Assembly: GCA_019614645.1 (NCBI GenBank)
Contig: JABWDB010000005.1
Coordinates: 7,348,001-7,412,000 of the forward strand
Direction of reading: 5' to 3'
Source: Stratiolaelaps scimitus
Taxonomy: Eukaryota > Arthropoda > Arachnida > Mesostigmata > Laelapidae
Length of the DNA stretch: 64,000 bases
Under the pieces are notes generated by a model, which saw nothing but the letters and a program-made list of their open reading frames with translations, was not told where the DNA came from and made no database searches. Shown here in pieces: positions 36,499 through 51,400 of the stretch (position 1 is the first letter of the stretch; every line of letters begins with the position of its first letter). Made by a program: the position numbers and the translations under genes.

Positions 36499-39400
36499 CA
36501 GAGAGAGAGAGAGACAGAGGGAGAGAGAGGGAGAGAGAGAGACAGAGGGAGCAGTTGTGATTCGATCAAGTGTCAATGGACTAGTGTGTGGAGCGTCAGT
36601 TGATTTTTTGTTTGTAATGGCAGTCGGTGAAATATTGCGACATAACTTAGGTTAGAAACAGATTGACACACGAGCTGGCTGGGGAGGCGGCGGAGCCGGC
36701 CGCATTGGCGGCGACTCGTCGATGTCTACTGTCTACTGCCTCCCGAACTTGCCAGCCAGGACGGGTGGGGATCTGACATTGTGTGTGATCCATGTGGACG
36801 ACAACACCCTGCCTATGATAGTGTCTATAGTAGAGATTGTGATGTTATAACAGAGCGCAGTTCATAGTTTTGAGGGTGTCCATACCAATGATAATATTAA
36901 TAATGGTAGCAAATATTCATGATGAGATGTGTAGTACTAAATATTTTCTGTGTATTGCAATGCTCCGTGAGTGCAAGGATTTAGCCGGCAAAGCCAACAA
37001 TCAACAGATTGCCATCGTGTGCAGACGAGCCAAACAGAGAGCGTGTCTGGGTGCGAATGTGTGAAATTAATTAAGGCAGCTGAAAATTAAGGGGAGACAA
37101 GAAAAAGCAAGGGGGCGCAAACTGGAAGCGCCATAATCTCAGTGATGATAATATTTGCAGCGTGACGCTCTGTTATATTAGGGGGCGGAGGCAGGGCCTC
37201 CCCTCGCTGGCTCTTAATACTGGATGTTATGCAGTGGTCGCATCGGGATAGAATGAAGCGAGCTAGATCCGCTGGGGAGTCGTGCGGGTGAGACTTTTCA
37301 CATATAGGAAACATTCGGAAGGTCCGTCAACTATTCTTTGAGTATTGTCTGTATTCGTTGGAGCACAGCTTCTCACGGACATCGCTGCTCCGGGCGCAAT
37401 ATGTTGAGCAACAGAAATACGTTGCGTTTGTTGGCCCTAGTAGCTGATGTTGTTGTTTCTAAACTTTGTAAATAATCTCACAGCGGGAGAGATACGTGAT
37501 GGATCCAAGTCAACAACGAGTTCGCTCTCCGCCCAGGAGATTGACAGCTGCGGCGCCGCCGCCACTACAGCGGTGATCCGAAGCATCCCCCCTGTCTCTC
37601 GACCAGGCAACATTTGTGGGTCGTGGATCTGCGATTGTTTGTGTGCGTTCTTTACTTTTCGATCTGTGTCGTATTTGTCTCTTGGAATAGTCATGCATAG
37701 ATTGCCCAGTCTGCTGTATGCGCAAACACAGAGATTGTCCCTGAGCGTATTTTGCATAGCGGAGCTAGCTACGCCACTGAGCTCTCTGTCCTGGGCATTC
37801 AACATGTCCAATCTAAACCCGGCGTGCAAATGTGCCCATGCTTGTCGATCTTCGCACCCCACACATATGGAATAATATGTCCGTCGGTGAGGTGGTTGCT
37901 TGCGGGCGTCTGGCGACGAGATGATATCCCGTATAGTCGCGGTCATGACGCAACTGGTCATTACGGTCCCCTGCCTCAACGGTGGCCGGGTCTCCGCTGC
38001 TGTAGCAGGTCAACCGAACCCGAAGCTGCAATTGGATGAGACCCATGAACATTCGCTTCTTCGGCCATAGCCACCCCTCAAGCGCCACCCCAGGGATCTG
38101 ATGAACCCAATAGATCCATTCGTCGCACTGGAGTAGAACTCTCTTTCTTGCTATTTACACACCCGTGTCGTATGTCGCTACTTAGGTTATCACTGGCTTG
38201 CCACCTGTGACCCTCAGAACACGAGTGGCGCTTGCAGCGGCACTTGTCATTATTCCTTGTATGATGCATACTAACAGACTCAATGATCGCGGCAGATGCG
38301 TAACACCGGCTATGGATAGAATTGGACAGGATCCAGGTACGACTGTACCATTTAGGTTCGTACTGTGTATAAGTACAACGGTATCAGGTTTGGTGCCCAC
38401 CAATACAAGTTGGACGCAGAAGGGCTGCTGACGAGACCAGCTAGAGGCAGCAGCTATAAAGACAGGGTCTAGACGGTGGAGGGTCACACTGACCGAGAGC
38501 GATGGAGCAAGGCTTCACTGATTAATTATCATCAGCTGCCTTAAGCAGAAACCAGATTATCGAGCATTACCAGCACGAGTCCCAACAAAGCGATTGGAGA
38601 GAGAGAGAGAGACCGTGCATGGTGGCGTTTATAACGAGTTTGTTTTTAACTATAGCCATGTTGACAGTTGTGACGACGAATCCGGGTGAAATATCAACCG
38701 AAGACGCTATGATTGGTTTTTCAGGTGAAGCAGATAATGGAAGAAGCTGTCACACGAAAATTCGTTCATGAGGAAAGCAGCAGTATAACGTCGCTATGCG
38801 GTAAGGGAAAGCTGTTAGCGAGACAGGAGTTACTTATTAGTTTTTATTTTGGTGATTATCATGCGTTTATGTTATCTACTCTTGTAATAATAATAATAAT
38901 AATAATAATAATTTCTTTCTATTATTATTATTATTGGAACTAATAATAATTGGTCAGGTCTTTTTAATCGACTCAGTTCCGTTCCTATTTCTATGTGTCC
39001 AGCCCTGTGCCGATATCGGTAATTACTTAATTATAATATGAAACGGCGCCGATATATCACTGCGCAGCGGGATCACTGTTTTCGGAGTGTGGTGTTCTAC
39101 CGTCGCTGCACAAACGGTGGATGATGAAACTTGCAGCTAACATAATTAATTGGCAAATCTCATTCGAGCGGGACAGATGAGTTCCGGCAGCTTGGATAAC
39201 GTCTATACTCATTCAGGAACATTGACATCCATCGTATATCTGAGATTACGAAATCACATCAATGTTATGACCCCTATCTTCTCTGTGGAACTGATGAGAC
39301 AATTTTAAATGCAGTTCGCACGTGTTGCAAGCTGAACATGAGTCGAACCTATAGAACCTATGCATAGATACTTACTTCAGATGAGATTCGACGCCTGTTC

Positions 39401-42400
39401 CCAATGAAAAGAACACACAACATGATTTGCACAACGCCCTCAATCTAGAAAATTGGTGGAACGCTTTTTTTTCTTTATTGATCTGTATTTATATATGAAT
39501 AATAGATACAAACGCTGGCCGTTTATGATCAGTGACCGCTGACATTGACAATGCCGTGGTTGCTTTCCGTTAGGGTCCACCTTTCGCGGAGGCAATCTTT
39601 GCTATTGGAGGATACAAATAGTCAATGATCCCCTCCCCGTAGCCGAGTACCGTGCTTTCATTTGAAGATATCCTATTGATTGTTGGAAAAATAGTCCCGA
39701 CATCAATAACAGTAGTAGTAGTTAGTAATTAGAAAGCATTACCGTGGACGTTAAATGTTGGCTATGGCTTAGCCAGGAAAATTTATTTTTATTTATTTTT
39801 GGTTAGTAATTAGTAGAAGTGGGAATTTCACTCCGAAATATGGAAATTCAAAATTTCACTGTTTCCTCTGGCCAGTAAATGATCATTATGTGCTAATTGG
39901 ATAATTTGGTTTCCCTGCACTTTGTATAGGGCAACTCGACTAGGTAGGTAGCACTACTGGTAACTGCGGTTTTCCGCGAAGCTTCGATAGGAAGGGGCGG
40001 CCAAGCGTTGCTGTTGAGTTCGAGCGGTGGCTTTATCCGCTGCTGTTTTTGCTGGTGTGATTCACTTAACTTCATCTCGAAATATTCGTTTGATGTGTCC
40101 GGCCCATACGCGCGTTCTTGTGACGATGCGATCGTGCAGCTGCGGTGGACGCTTGCCTGTCGCATGGACTGCGACGCCGCGCGCTCGGCTTGTTCAAGAC
40201 GAACTCGACGACAGCACTTCTTCAGAAGATCGCAAAGAGCTTCCCTCCAGCTTTCCAAGTGGTGCAGATTGTTGAACGCATCGAACATATCCAGGATGGT
40301 AACAAGTGAGTGGAGTTGACGAAAACAACAAACACGATGCAAGCATCCACGTTATGATCACCCACATCCACAATGGCATTAGGCGCTGTCATGGTTGATT
40401 TCACCGGTGTGTGAGACTACTGAGCATAACTGATAGCGGCAACCGTTATAGGGCTCAGCTATTAGCCGAGATTGAACACGCGGCGGGTGTCATCACCGTC
40501 TTAGGCCTTTGTAGTGTTTTAGCATAGAAGCAGCTTATTATTAATCCGCTTGCATGTGTGACTGCCGCGCATTGTAGAGAAGAATCGATTGCGAGACAAG
40601 CAGATAGACAATCCAAACTAGGTCGTTTCCTCTGCCCCTAATATAGCTGAAGATCGGGGGAGGCAAGGCTCAATTTGTGTTTCAATTTTCAAAAAACGGG
40701 ACTCAATTTCCAAAATGATAGCATCGGGGGCATAGAAACGTAGGCACACGATAGGTTGAGAGACGAATCCAGGACCTGTATAATTATCGGTTCAACGTTG
40801 GGGAAAGGTAACCTTTCAGTTCAAGAAGTATCTGTTTCGCCTGCAAACGACATCTTTGCTAACTGAAAGCCTGTTTATCCTAGCTGTAGGTATACATAGC
40901 AATTGTAAGCATCTTTACTGCCCCCTTCCTGTAAGTGCTCACACTTTAGATAGCGCAGTGTAGGTCTAATTGATCTATGCTTTTAACTGAAGTCGCTAAA
41001 ACCACTCTCCTACTGAAGTACTAAAGGAACCCATTGTTTGTTTTTTTATTCGGATCGCGCCCCTGAGAAGAAAAATTATCAATAATCTATTGGCTAGGGG
41101 TTAGCAATGTTAGTAAACTCTTTATTTGAAAACGTGCCAATCTCATTTATTTAAGAAGTACCTGGGATGTGTAAATGTTTTTCTACAGACCCGGGTACAG
41201 CTAATGAGTATAGTATACGTGTTTCAAGACTAAAATTTCGAAAGTCCAAGAACAAAATTGCCTCTCCGAGTTTTTCTTCAGGCCACAGCTTGCGAGGGAT
41301 TAAAAGTTTTCGATGAATGGCCTACGACGTTTAGGCACAGTTTCTTATGCAGGCTCTCGATTGAAAGCCACCCCATCATGGCTGCGCGACTTACCTGGAC
41401 TTACCTATGACTAACATAGTTGAAGGCTTACGGAGGTGCTCAACGAACGCGATTGTCAGCGGGTTGCGATAATGCCATCTCATTGTACGATGACATTCTG
41501 TTGCTTCTTGTGTTTGGCGTTCGGCCACAAACGCTGCTAACTCGGTTTAACTTTTTTGAGTCGAACGACTAGCCCGCCAATCAAGCGTAAACGACGCGGA
41601 CAGGTTTATGCTGTCGCTGGACGGCGTTCAAAGAACTTGAGTGTGTCTCGCGTCGCCGCCGTAAGCGTATGCGTGGCTAGAGGATGGTGACCGATATCTT
41701 TGAAACTCGCCTGTTTGAGATCCATGACAACAGACGGTTGAGGCCAAACCTCGTCTCAGGCTAGACTCCTAGGACTCTTTCTAGCCTTGGCCAACAGGAT
41801 TCCCCTTCTTTACTGAGCGTTTAGAAAACCGCTAGATAAGTAGATGGGTATCTGGAAGGCGTTGTCGAAAACCAAGAGAAAATTATTGAAGGCAGACACG
41901 ACGAAATCCTCCTGCTAGATTTCATCTGAAACACAAACGCGTCGTGGCTAGACGCCCGAGTCGCACACTCGGGTATTTCAATAGGCGCGGTCGAAACGCG
42001 GAATATACATTTCCAAGTTTGATTAACTTGGAAGTTTACATTCGTTGTCAATGCGTTGTCCGTCTAGTTTTCGAACGTTTTTCCGAGCTGTTCCTCGAGT
42101 TCTTCACTCAAGTTTGGCCACGGGTTTTTTTTTTTGCCTATTCGACGGTTAGCACCCTGAGACGAACAGTGAAAACTGCAGCGACGTCGTTTTTTGAGAA
42201 GAAAAAGCGGGTGCAAAATAATCAGAGACACGCAGTCGATCTCGTTGTAGCGACGCGCGAGCTCGGTTGATTTTGAGCACAGCAGCGCATTGGTGACCCC
42301 GAACATGTTCGGACTTGCCTATGTGCTAAGCGTTTCATCGAGATCCCTATATACAGCGTAGCTCCCTGAGGTGTCAGATGAATTTGAGGGACATGACAGG

Positions 42401-45400
42401 GCGACACCTCCGCCCTGTCATGGGTTAACTGAAGGGGAGTCTACACATCTCGTTACAGTGATGGCCGACCCTTACAGCTGGTATTACTTAACACGGCCTT
42501 AAAATTGAACAGGATAGCTGTCCTTAGCAACAGGACAGCCTGTGACGCCCACGGGAACGGTTCAATATCTTCGTTTCAATGTCGTGGGCATTTTTCAAGT
42601 CTCCTCGTATAAGCCATCCTTCGATATAATGATCACAGATCATTTCTCAATAGTAGCCTCAATGGAGTATATTAATATACTGTAATTAATTATTGCTCGC
42701 CTGTCAAGCCTGACTTTTCTACGGACTTTAATGCCGTCTCGTCAATTCCATACCTAATATTCGTGATATATATCCTCTTTTGCTATATATATATACATAT
42801 CTATCTATATATATATGTATATTGCCACCACTCGCACCAAGGAACACTAATTGAATTGGCATGTATTTTATCATCGTACCGCCGTGTATTTCGTGATCCA
42901 ACACACGACAATTGCGCCAATTAATACTGCGGAACTTTATTAAACACTTGTTGACAGCTGTACACTTCGCAATATGTCATTTACGCCGTGTCTTATAAAT
43001 ACATACATACCCTTGGTTACATATACAACATCCTCACTTGATTTTCTTTGCAAACAAACACGCTTCGCAAAGGGTTTTCATGCCATCAATCCAACGTCAT
43101 CCAATCCGAAAGTCCGCCTCATCGCCTATGTGTATGATCTTATGCAGCGATGTGTCACGAGCCCGACATACGTAGAGCGACTAGATTTCATAGCTTCGGC
43201 CTATTATAGATGATCGTCAATCGGACATCAATTCCGAGCGAGTGACCCCGTGTCACAGTTTTGTTTTTTTTTGTTGTTGTTATTATTAACGGGCGTCCGT
43301 TTGTCATCTCGCAAACGATCTAGACCACTTCGCATACGGCTTCTTTACTCAAATGTACAACAATCCTCTCACACACTTTCTTCCCCGATCCGAATGAATG
43401 GCATTCATTTTAATGACTTGCATTTCTCGGGCGGTCTCACATGTTTTAGCTTGTAACTTCCGCTATTTCTCGCGCTCCCTTTGTCCCTCTCTCTCGCAGA
43501 CAGTTTCGTCAACTTACCCGCCACACGCGGTACCACTTGCTGATGAGATCCGAAATAGAAATCAGCACTCGGTTTTCCAATGACGTTACGACCATCACAA
43601 CCGGTTTACGCTCGGTAGAGATATTTCAAGCAACCTTCACTGCGATGGCGTAGTGGCAACGCCGGATACTTGGAAGCGTCGGGTGGACCTCCGGATATTC
43701 GGAGGGTCTCCGCCGCTAGGTGTACGACGGATGTCCTTTACGATTCGGTGGTCTGGGTTAGCAGTCCGGCAATTCGAGGGACCATAAAGACGAACACGTA
43801 AAACAGTATGAGGCTGGTTGAGACAGCGACAAAATTGAAGACCTTCTTCTCCCATGGTTCGAGCATGTAGATGGCCGTTAGGAGCTCCCACTGAAGGTAC
43901 AGCCACTTCAGGCGGCCCGTAATCGAGTTGTCGAAGTACTCAGGCATCTGCAATGCAATAGAGAATGAGTTCCATTCGAGTGAGTGATTGAGTAGTCGAG
44001 CAGTTCAACTGTTGCGACGTCATCCTCTGATAGTACACGCTTCACAAACTTCTACCCATTGTTAGCGACTTCGGAGATGGTAACGGTGCAAGGGTAGCGT
44101 GGCCTCTTAGCGCTCGCTCAGGCAGACGGCGCCCTATACCAAGTTCAGTTGCTAAAAGCGAGAAACCTTTGTGGGTGGCTCATGCCCAGGTAACGAAAAA
44201 TGGCTAAAAAAATTCGCTCGACTAAGCAGAGCTTATTGAGCAACTCAAAGAAAAGGAAAACCAGATTTGTTTAGATTTGTCTCTTCATTATACAGGATGT
44301 ATACGATGCAGGCACCGTGCGAGTGGTCTTGGGAGTTCGTTTTTTGTTCATTATTCGATCATTTAGTATACGTCTGATTCATTTCGGAGATATTTAACGT
44401 CATCGACCACGAATTTCACCGACACTCAAGAGAATGGGGAGAGATTTCATTAAAGGGTCCATTGCGGTAATATCGTAAAGAAAATGCCGCTATAAGCGAA
44501 ACATGTGATCGCAATGTACTCAACGCCGCTTGCAATGAGATGAAGGACACTATCGTTAGCCTGAATAAGCAAACTTCGAACAGCGATAGAAGTTCGGCAG
44601 TGCTGTTGAAAGTTCGAGTATCCTCTTGAGTTAATCGCGGCTTAGAAATTTGAGAGGCGAACATGCTCGGGTCTTTTCGATGTCAACAGGTCCTGTATCC
44701 GCTGTCGAAAGTTGGCAAGCCATCAACTGGCATGCTTTCATTCCCACATCGTTATGCAGAGCCACATGGGGTACGGACATTATTATAAAGTCCGAGTACC
44801 TCCTGTCAAGTGAACCTTAATGCTTTGTAAAACTCAACCGTGATCACTGTCAAGTAAATTCTTCTGGGATATTTTGCCAATCGTCCCGAAGTACGCGCAA
44901 TGCGTTTTAGGGCCGCTGAACACCGGTCTTCACTCACAATTACTCTGGGATAGATTCAAATATCGACCTGTCGAACATTCATGGACACACTACGGGAAAT
45001 TACCATACATAAGTCTAGTTTTCAGCGACGCGAGCGAGCAGGTTTTCGGTAGTTTTTTTTTTTTCAAAAGAAACATGCACAATTTTCTTTATCCTACACA
45101 ATTCAAGCCACGCATAATACACTTTCAAGCACTTGTCGGTACTGGTGATGCCGGGAGACTCGAAATTCGCGTCATATGCCCGTGGACATTCTGGGTTAAA
45201 TCAATTCTGCCAGCTCCGCCCATTAGCCTAGTACCATCCTCGTAGCGAAAACACAAATTGGAAAAACGACCTTCAAAAGGCGTTCGCCTCTTTTGAGTGC
45301 CGCCGCCGGCACAGATGTTTGTTTCATTATTTAGTTCGTGTAACATTTTACCCCATCTACACGTGTCGACTCACATCGAATGAATACTTTGAATGTTGAT

Positions 45401-48400
45401 TTACCAAAATCGTCCACGGCTTTATAGTGATAAGTACGAACATTGCCTGATGTACGATTTGAACAAAGTAGTGTGATAGTCTAAAATACGGCACATTTTG
45501 TACTGAAGGGATTACCTTAGATTTGCTTTTTTGGATACGTACATCTGTTTATCCAGATGGAGACATATATATATATATATATGTATATATATCACTTCTT
45601 TATATCTCTAGGGCCCCCTTCCAGCCATGGCTCATGGGTATATGCAACTAATAATATATCGTGTTATAGATTCGCTATGCTTGGTTAGCTAAGTTCCCCA
45701 CGTCCGCTTGGGTGCAATTGTGGCCCACCCGCTGGTAATGACAAAAGCCGAATAATTCAATAATGCAATTATGCTACGCTTGATTACACGCATGGTAGTC
45801 GTATCACTCGCACCACACGTACTCCCTAGAACTAGCCAATATTCCTAGGATAACGTTGATGCCATGCAGGAAATACAGCACCCGCTCGTTAAACTGCTGG
45901 CAATGGGAAAATAAATGTATATCGTTGAGATCATAACAATTTCAATTTAGCGAATCAAAGAGAACACACCGCCTTTATATATAAAGATATATTTATATAC
46001 AACAGCGGCGGTTTTCTAACAATTATATATATCGTGATAATACTGGCAGATTTGTTCTATCAACTTTAGAGGGACAGTGTTATATCGTACACTCGTGCAC
46101 CGTTAAAATTAGTGAGAATTTCAGCTAAAAAACACATAAACGATAACTTTTTTCATCCGAATATAATAATTTGAAGATAACACGCGTTTTCTTTAGCTCT
46201 ACGGTAGCCGTTTTCTATACGTAAGATTTCGTTTCATGGCCTCGCTGCACGGCGAAAGGATTCCTGTAATCGGAGCACTGAGGTGGAGAATTTGCATTAA
46301 ACGCTCTATGGAAACGTTCGTCTCGTTTTATATTTGGCCCAGACCGTTCAGGATAACCCGCTGGAATTAAATACTTGACATCCAGAGCTCCCTCATGCTG
46401 TCTGGCCTATGTTTCGTTGGTGGGCACTTCGAGAGAAATTATCAATGGCTATTTACAAAGTCCTCAATGATAGGAACTCCGCTAGCATTTGCTGATTAGC
46501 GAATGTTGATGAGTTCCCTGCATTTTTCCAATTTTCTTTTGAATTGCGTGAATATTGAGTGTGCAAATACACTTCACTTCTTGTTGCCGATACGGAGGCG
46601 AGTTCTTCGCTGTTGTTCTCATTCCGTATTGACAAAAGTCTAAACCAAGGTCGGTCCACTTCCTCCCTTGAATCGATTTCGAAAGTTCTCTACGCAAATC
46701 AACAATATGGCAAAAGAGACACTGGCAAACTAACCTTTAACCTTGTTACCAAGGCGGCTCCGTCAACGTTATTCTTGGCGATGCGGTGTTTGACTGCGGT
46801 GAAGCGATCTATACTTAATCTTGCTGAGCGCCTATCTTTAGAGGGGTGCACACTCGGGTCGGCCACGTGATTTTTACAACGATTTAACAGGTTTTGCCAG
46901 GGACGATGAGAAACTTAGTAAAAATTGGCATCCGATAACTCCCCACAGAGTGGACCCGTTTCCAGGGTGTGACGCACCTAAAGATCTGAATTTTACCTCT
47001 TTAGTGGCTAAAGATCTGGATCAGAATAGAGGTTTGCCCCCCCCCCCCTTCGTGTGCCGACCTTTACGACGCGTTCTCTACGTGCAACTATGGCCACTTC
47101 TTAACGTGCAAATATGGCCACTGCCTACACATGCGTTCCCGTTGACAAGGCTGACGGGAACAGCCAAAGGCGTATTACCGAAGACAAAGAGCATTCAATA
47201 ATAATCCGCGTGGGAAAAAGTTCTTCTGGGAGAAAAAAGAGAAGCCACGGGTTCCCCTCCCTTCCCGTATCCGCTTGCGCGAGAAAAGCACTCTTGCACC
47301 GCTGCCTACCGCCTCGGTCCCGGTCATCCCCCGAGCAACCGCTGCGCTGTTAGTTGTAGAGCTGATCTAGTAGCTGCGATGTCTTGTTGCTGTAGTGCCG
47401 TTGTTACCCGCAGAAAAAACAACCTTCGTCCCTTGGCAGCAGTACCGACGGAGGTCTTCGTCGAGTTGCGCATCAAGTAAGCGATGCAGGCCTGTGCCAC
47501 CCAACGACCTAGACACCCGTTCCGAAAGCTGGCCAGCCAACCAGCTAGCCCACCCCCTAGCCATCAGGCGATGGATGACACCTGTCAAAAGCACGGGAAA
47601 TATTGGGGGTGGTCGCCTTCTATTTTCACACAAAAGGTGTTGTTTGTCTTTCTCACTCCGCCATCCGCAGCGTCTCTAGCCCCCGCCGTATTGGCGCGGT
47701 CTCCTTGTCATCATTGTCGCTGCTCGAAAGGTCTCTCAGCTACGAGTGCCTCGTACGCCAAAGCCCCCACCTCCTCAATGGGTAAGAAAACCTCTGCGTC
47801 AGAAAGAGGCCTTGAGTCGCCCAGCTGAGTAAGAAGGACTCACTGGTGGCTTGTTGGCTATCTGTGTAATTACTCGAAACAAATATATCACACAGTAGAA
47901 GTAGCAGATCTTAGAACTTACACAGTTTGTCATAATTATCATTATTATTATAGTAGATCATAATGACACAAGAGACAGTAACATTTAAAATGGTGGTATT
48001 TACAATACTTGTGTATGCGTCTATGATTGAACGAGTTGGAGCCAACTAAATACAATTTGACGCAGTAATGCCGCGCGTCAACAAGACGAGAATGAATTTG
48101 ACGTGCCGCTAAACCAGTGTCCAACCGTCTCTGAAAATTTCATATCGCGATCATCACACATAAGCGCGACGAAAGCAATCTCTGAGTTGACCCTAATCAA
48201 TCCGCTGCAGTCGGAAAATGTTGCAGCACAGATTAAAGGTTTTGCTTTCAAAAGAACAAATTAAATTACCATGATATTGCTATGGGCGAATAGTGAACAC
48301 TGGCCAATAAAAACTATACTAAAACACAAATCTAACGAGTACAAAAATACATCTAAAAAGTAAGTCATCATATAAATGAAAAATTAATTATATCTACGGT

Positions 48401-51400
48401 ATGTTAATAACAAAGGAAGATGTTATAAGCGTGTTATTTTTAAGTTATTTGATAATGACGCATATATAGAAAGAGTCGTCACATCATCTCATAACATTTT
48501 AATTCCTCTTTTCAGTAAGGAACATTTCTTATCTTTTTCTTTTTTTTTATCAATCATTGCATTTATTATTGTTATTATCATATCCGAATTCAGCGTCGTG
48601 CTGAAATATCATTACTGCAACTGTATCCACTATCATATCATCTTTGTAAAGTCTGTCAGGATCGTCTTCATACGATGATATACGATGGTGTAAAAGTTCT
48701 CAAAAAACATATAGCAGCCATCACAGATCGCAACCATCGTGTTCCCAACTGCCACTCATCATTCTCTGTGCATGAGAGAGAGTTGTGCTCGTCCACGTGC
48801 AGAGGATATGCCATCGTTCAATGTACATATCCTTGCATTGCATTATCAAAATATAATACATAAAATCAGCGTTGTTATCTACGTTTTTTTTCTCGTTGAT
48901 CTCTTTAAATAGTTTGAGTATATTATTATTGTATTTCGACCCGGAGATATTGACGCGATCGGCGGGAGTCTGAGTGTCCTTTGGAAAAAAATAGAAAAAC
49001 TCACCAAACTCAAAACAACTGGTGATCTCCAGCAATCAGCATATTATTACTTGCGAGTGGCAAGACATCCAGCAAAGCTACTTTTCATTCGCAAACTTCA
49101 ATATTAAATGTATATATCGGTGTATGGAGCGTTCCATTTCCTCCTCAAATTCATCGCGAGCAGTAATTGAGCCTGAAAATACTCGCCGTGTGCAAATATC
49201 TTCGGAAGCAAGGTCGGCAAGTACGCATATACACAAATGCAATAAGCGAAATATCCAATAACCTAATATCCAGTTTGATCTGTAGACGGGCGCCGTGGTG
49301 GCGTCAGAAGCAATGAAATAAATGAGCACGGCCCAAGTGGTAATCGCAATAAGACGAGCCAATATGTCACGCATCCCATGTTGTGACATGACTCATCGGA
49401 CTGCAATAGACGTAAGGATACTGGTTGATCCTATGTCCACGATAAAAAGGAACGAAAGTGAGATAGGAGACTCCGACGTAACAGTGTGTCTATGGGCGAA
49501 ACCATGAATGAGTAAGCTGCATTCGATCGTTCGTAGCGCGAGCCGATATTCATTAAGGTAGTCTAGTATAATGGCAAAACGAAAGGTAACTGAACTGCTA
49601 AAGGATTTAATCACCGTAGAAAATTAAATGTTTTGCTATCGAGGTAGTATAATATAAAGAAGGAACGCATTGCACTTCAAGGGGTAGTTCGGTGGGAGCG
49701 ACAACTAAAATTACAACGCGATGCAAAATTCTCATTGAGCTTGAACCTTAATGAGAGGCAGCCACGAGTATGAAACATAAAATTAATCAAAATAGCAGTG
49801 TTTCCCAATGTGGGACTTGGAAAACTTTGAAATCGTCCCTCGGTTCTTCTTGGCGGAAGATTACGTCTGCGCGTTTGTCACACGGGGGGGGCGGGTATAA
49901 ATCGTCCTCCAAGAAATTGAAATATCACGCCCACTTGAGGCGGTTCGAGAAAGCGTAGTGCTAATCTGCCTTTGTCATTATAGAACGTGTCATCTATAGA
50001 ACGACTGGGCTATGACGCTGCCGATCGGTAAGATGCCGTAATTATGCCTTACGTTTTTTTTGGCTGGCACGTTAATGTTACGTAATTGCGTCATCTGAGC
50101 CCATTTTATCGTTTATTAATTGGAAACTCCACAGCGACATCCTCGGTAGATATACATACATGTATTACCTTCGTATGACGATAGAACTAGACCCGCTAAT
50201 GCCGTCATCGTGAAAACGTTATCATGCATTTTTCTACTTTCGAAGCCAATTATCTTCGAATTAAGTTGCTGATATTGTATCTGGGTTGATCCTGGATATG
50301 CGCACTTGAAGTACAGAAACGGATTCGAAGCAATATCAACTCCCCCAGGGTAGCTTTGTTTACTCTCACTAGCCTGAATCGGACGAACCTCTAACCTAAT
50401 GAAACACATAATCATAATTAACAAGTCTGCAATAACACAGGTCGAAGCCCGTCCGAAAGCTGTCTACATCGACGAAACACTATTTGATTTAATAAAGCGC
50501 ATATTTTCTTCTCTGGTTCCTCATTGCCAGCGAAGTTGCCGAACGTAACGTCTAGCAATCAGGCTTCAACATCTCTCGTGTGCCTTTTGTAGCCACTCCG
50601 ATTTATCTACGTATATCTCTATAACAACAGAAAAAGCCACCAAAAATTAACCAGACTATCGGCTTATCGCCAAAGTCGTATAACAGCTAAAAAGCCCCCA
50701 ATCGCTTTAAGCAATGAAAAACAGCATGACCATAGTTGAGAACACGGGTAAGTTTTTCATATTTGAAGAGTACCGGTGCTCATTTCAATAAGCAGGCGAA
50801 TTTCTCTTCAATGAATTTATTCAATATACACCAACGGGTAAACATTGAAATCGAAAATTTGCACAATTGTGATTGATCTTCATCGCGACCATTGTTTAGG
50901 CACAAATGCGAACCTTACAGACGGGGTTTCTCTCTTACGTTTCGAAGCAATAATAATAATCATAAACTATATTATAATAAGTAACAAGGTGTGTGCGCAT
51001 TACTTGCATTCAAAAAGGGGTTGTCCGTCTTACGAAGCAATGCCGAAAGCAGTTGTACGATTTACGTTAAACGTTGGCTGGGCGTCAGCCCGGATAATTG
51101 AAGGTGTGTGCGCTCAAATCACCGTCACCGCAATCCCAAGCAAGAGGCTGAATCGGTATAGAATACTCACACTGCTGCTATCTCCGGACACTGTAGATTT
51201 GTCGTCCGGCAAGATGATTCGCCTTCGTGATAAGAACCACGTAACAGCGCACGCATGTACACGTTCGAGAGACTTGGAAACAGCGTCCTACTGGTATCTA
51301 TTCGATCAAACTCGGGGTGTAGTCGTCGGTGTGTGCTGACCCGAGTGACGTCTTCCACATCGCGCAAGCTACCGCTACAGCAGCCGGCTAAATAGAGCCT

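Noticed and set aside
36348..36576. SLSLSL-rich - strand frames
   Set aside because: They are translations of the complement of the GA tract after SGSM exon 1.
37437..37979. 180-codon - strand frame in SGSM intron 1
   Set aside because: No domain, no conserved motif and no sign of splice partners.
39893..40342. 149-codon open frame on the - strand
   Set aside because: It is antisense to SGSM exon 3 (40140-40305), which encodes the conserved RUN segment [17 protein letters not shown] in phase with its neighbours.
50845..51339. 164-codon + strand frame in SGSM intron 3
   Set aside because: Considered as a hidden exon or gene, but the translation resembles no family and includes an AAT-repeat-derived isoleucine run.
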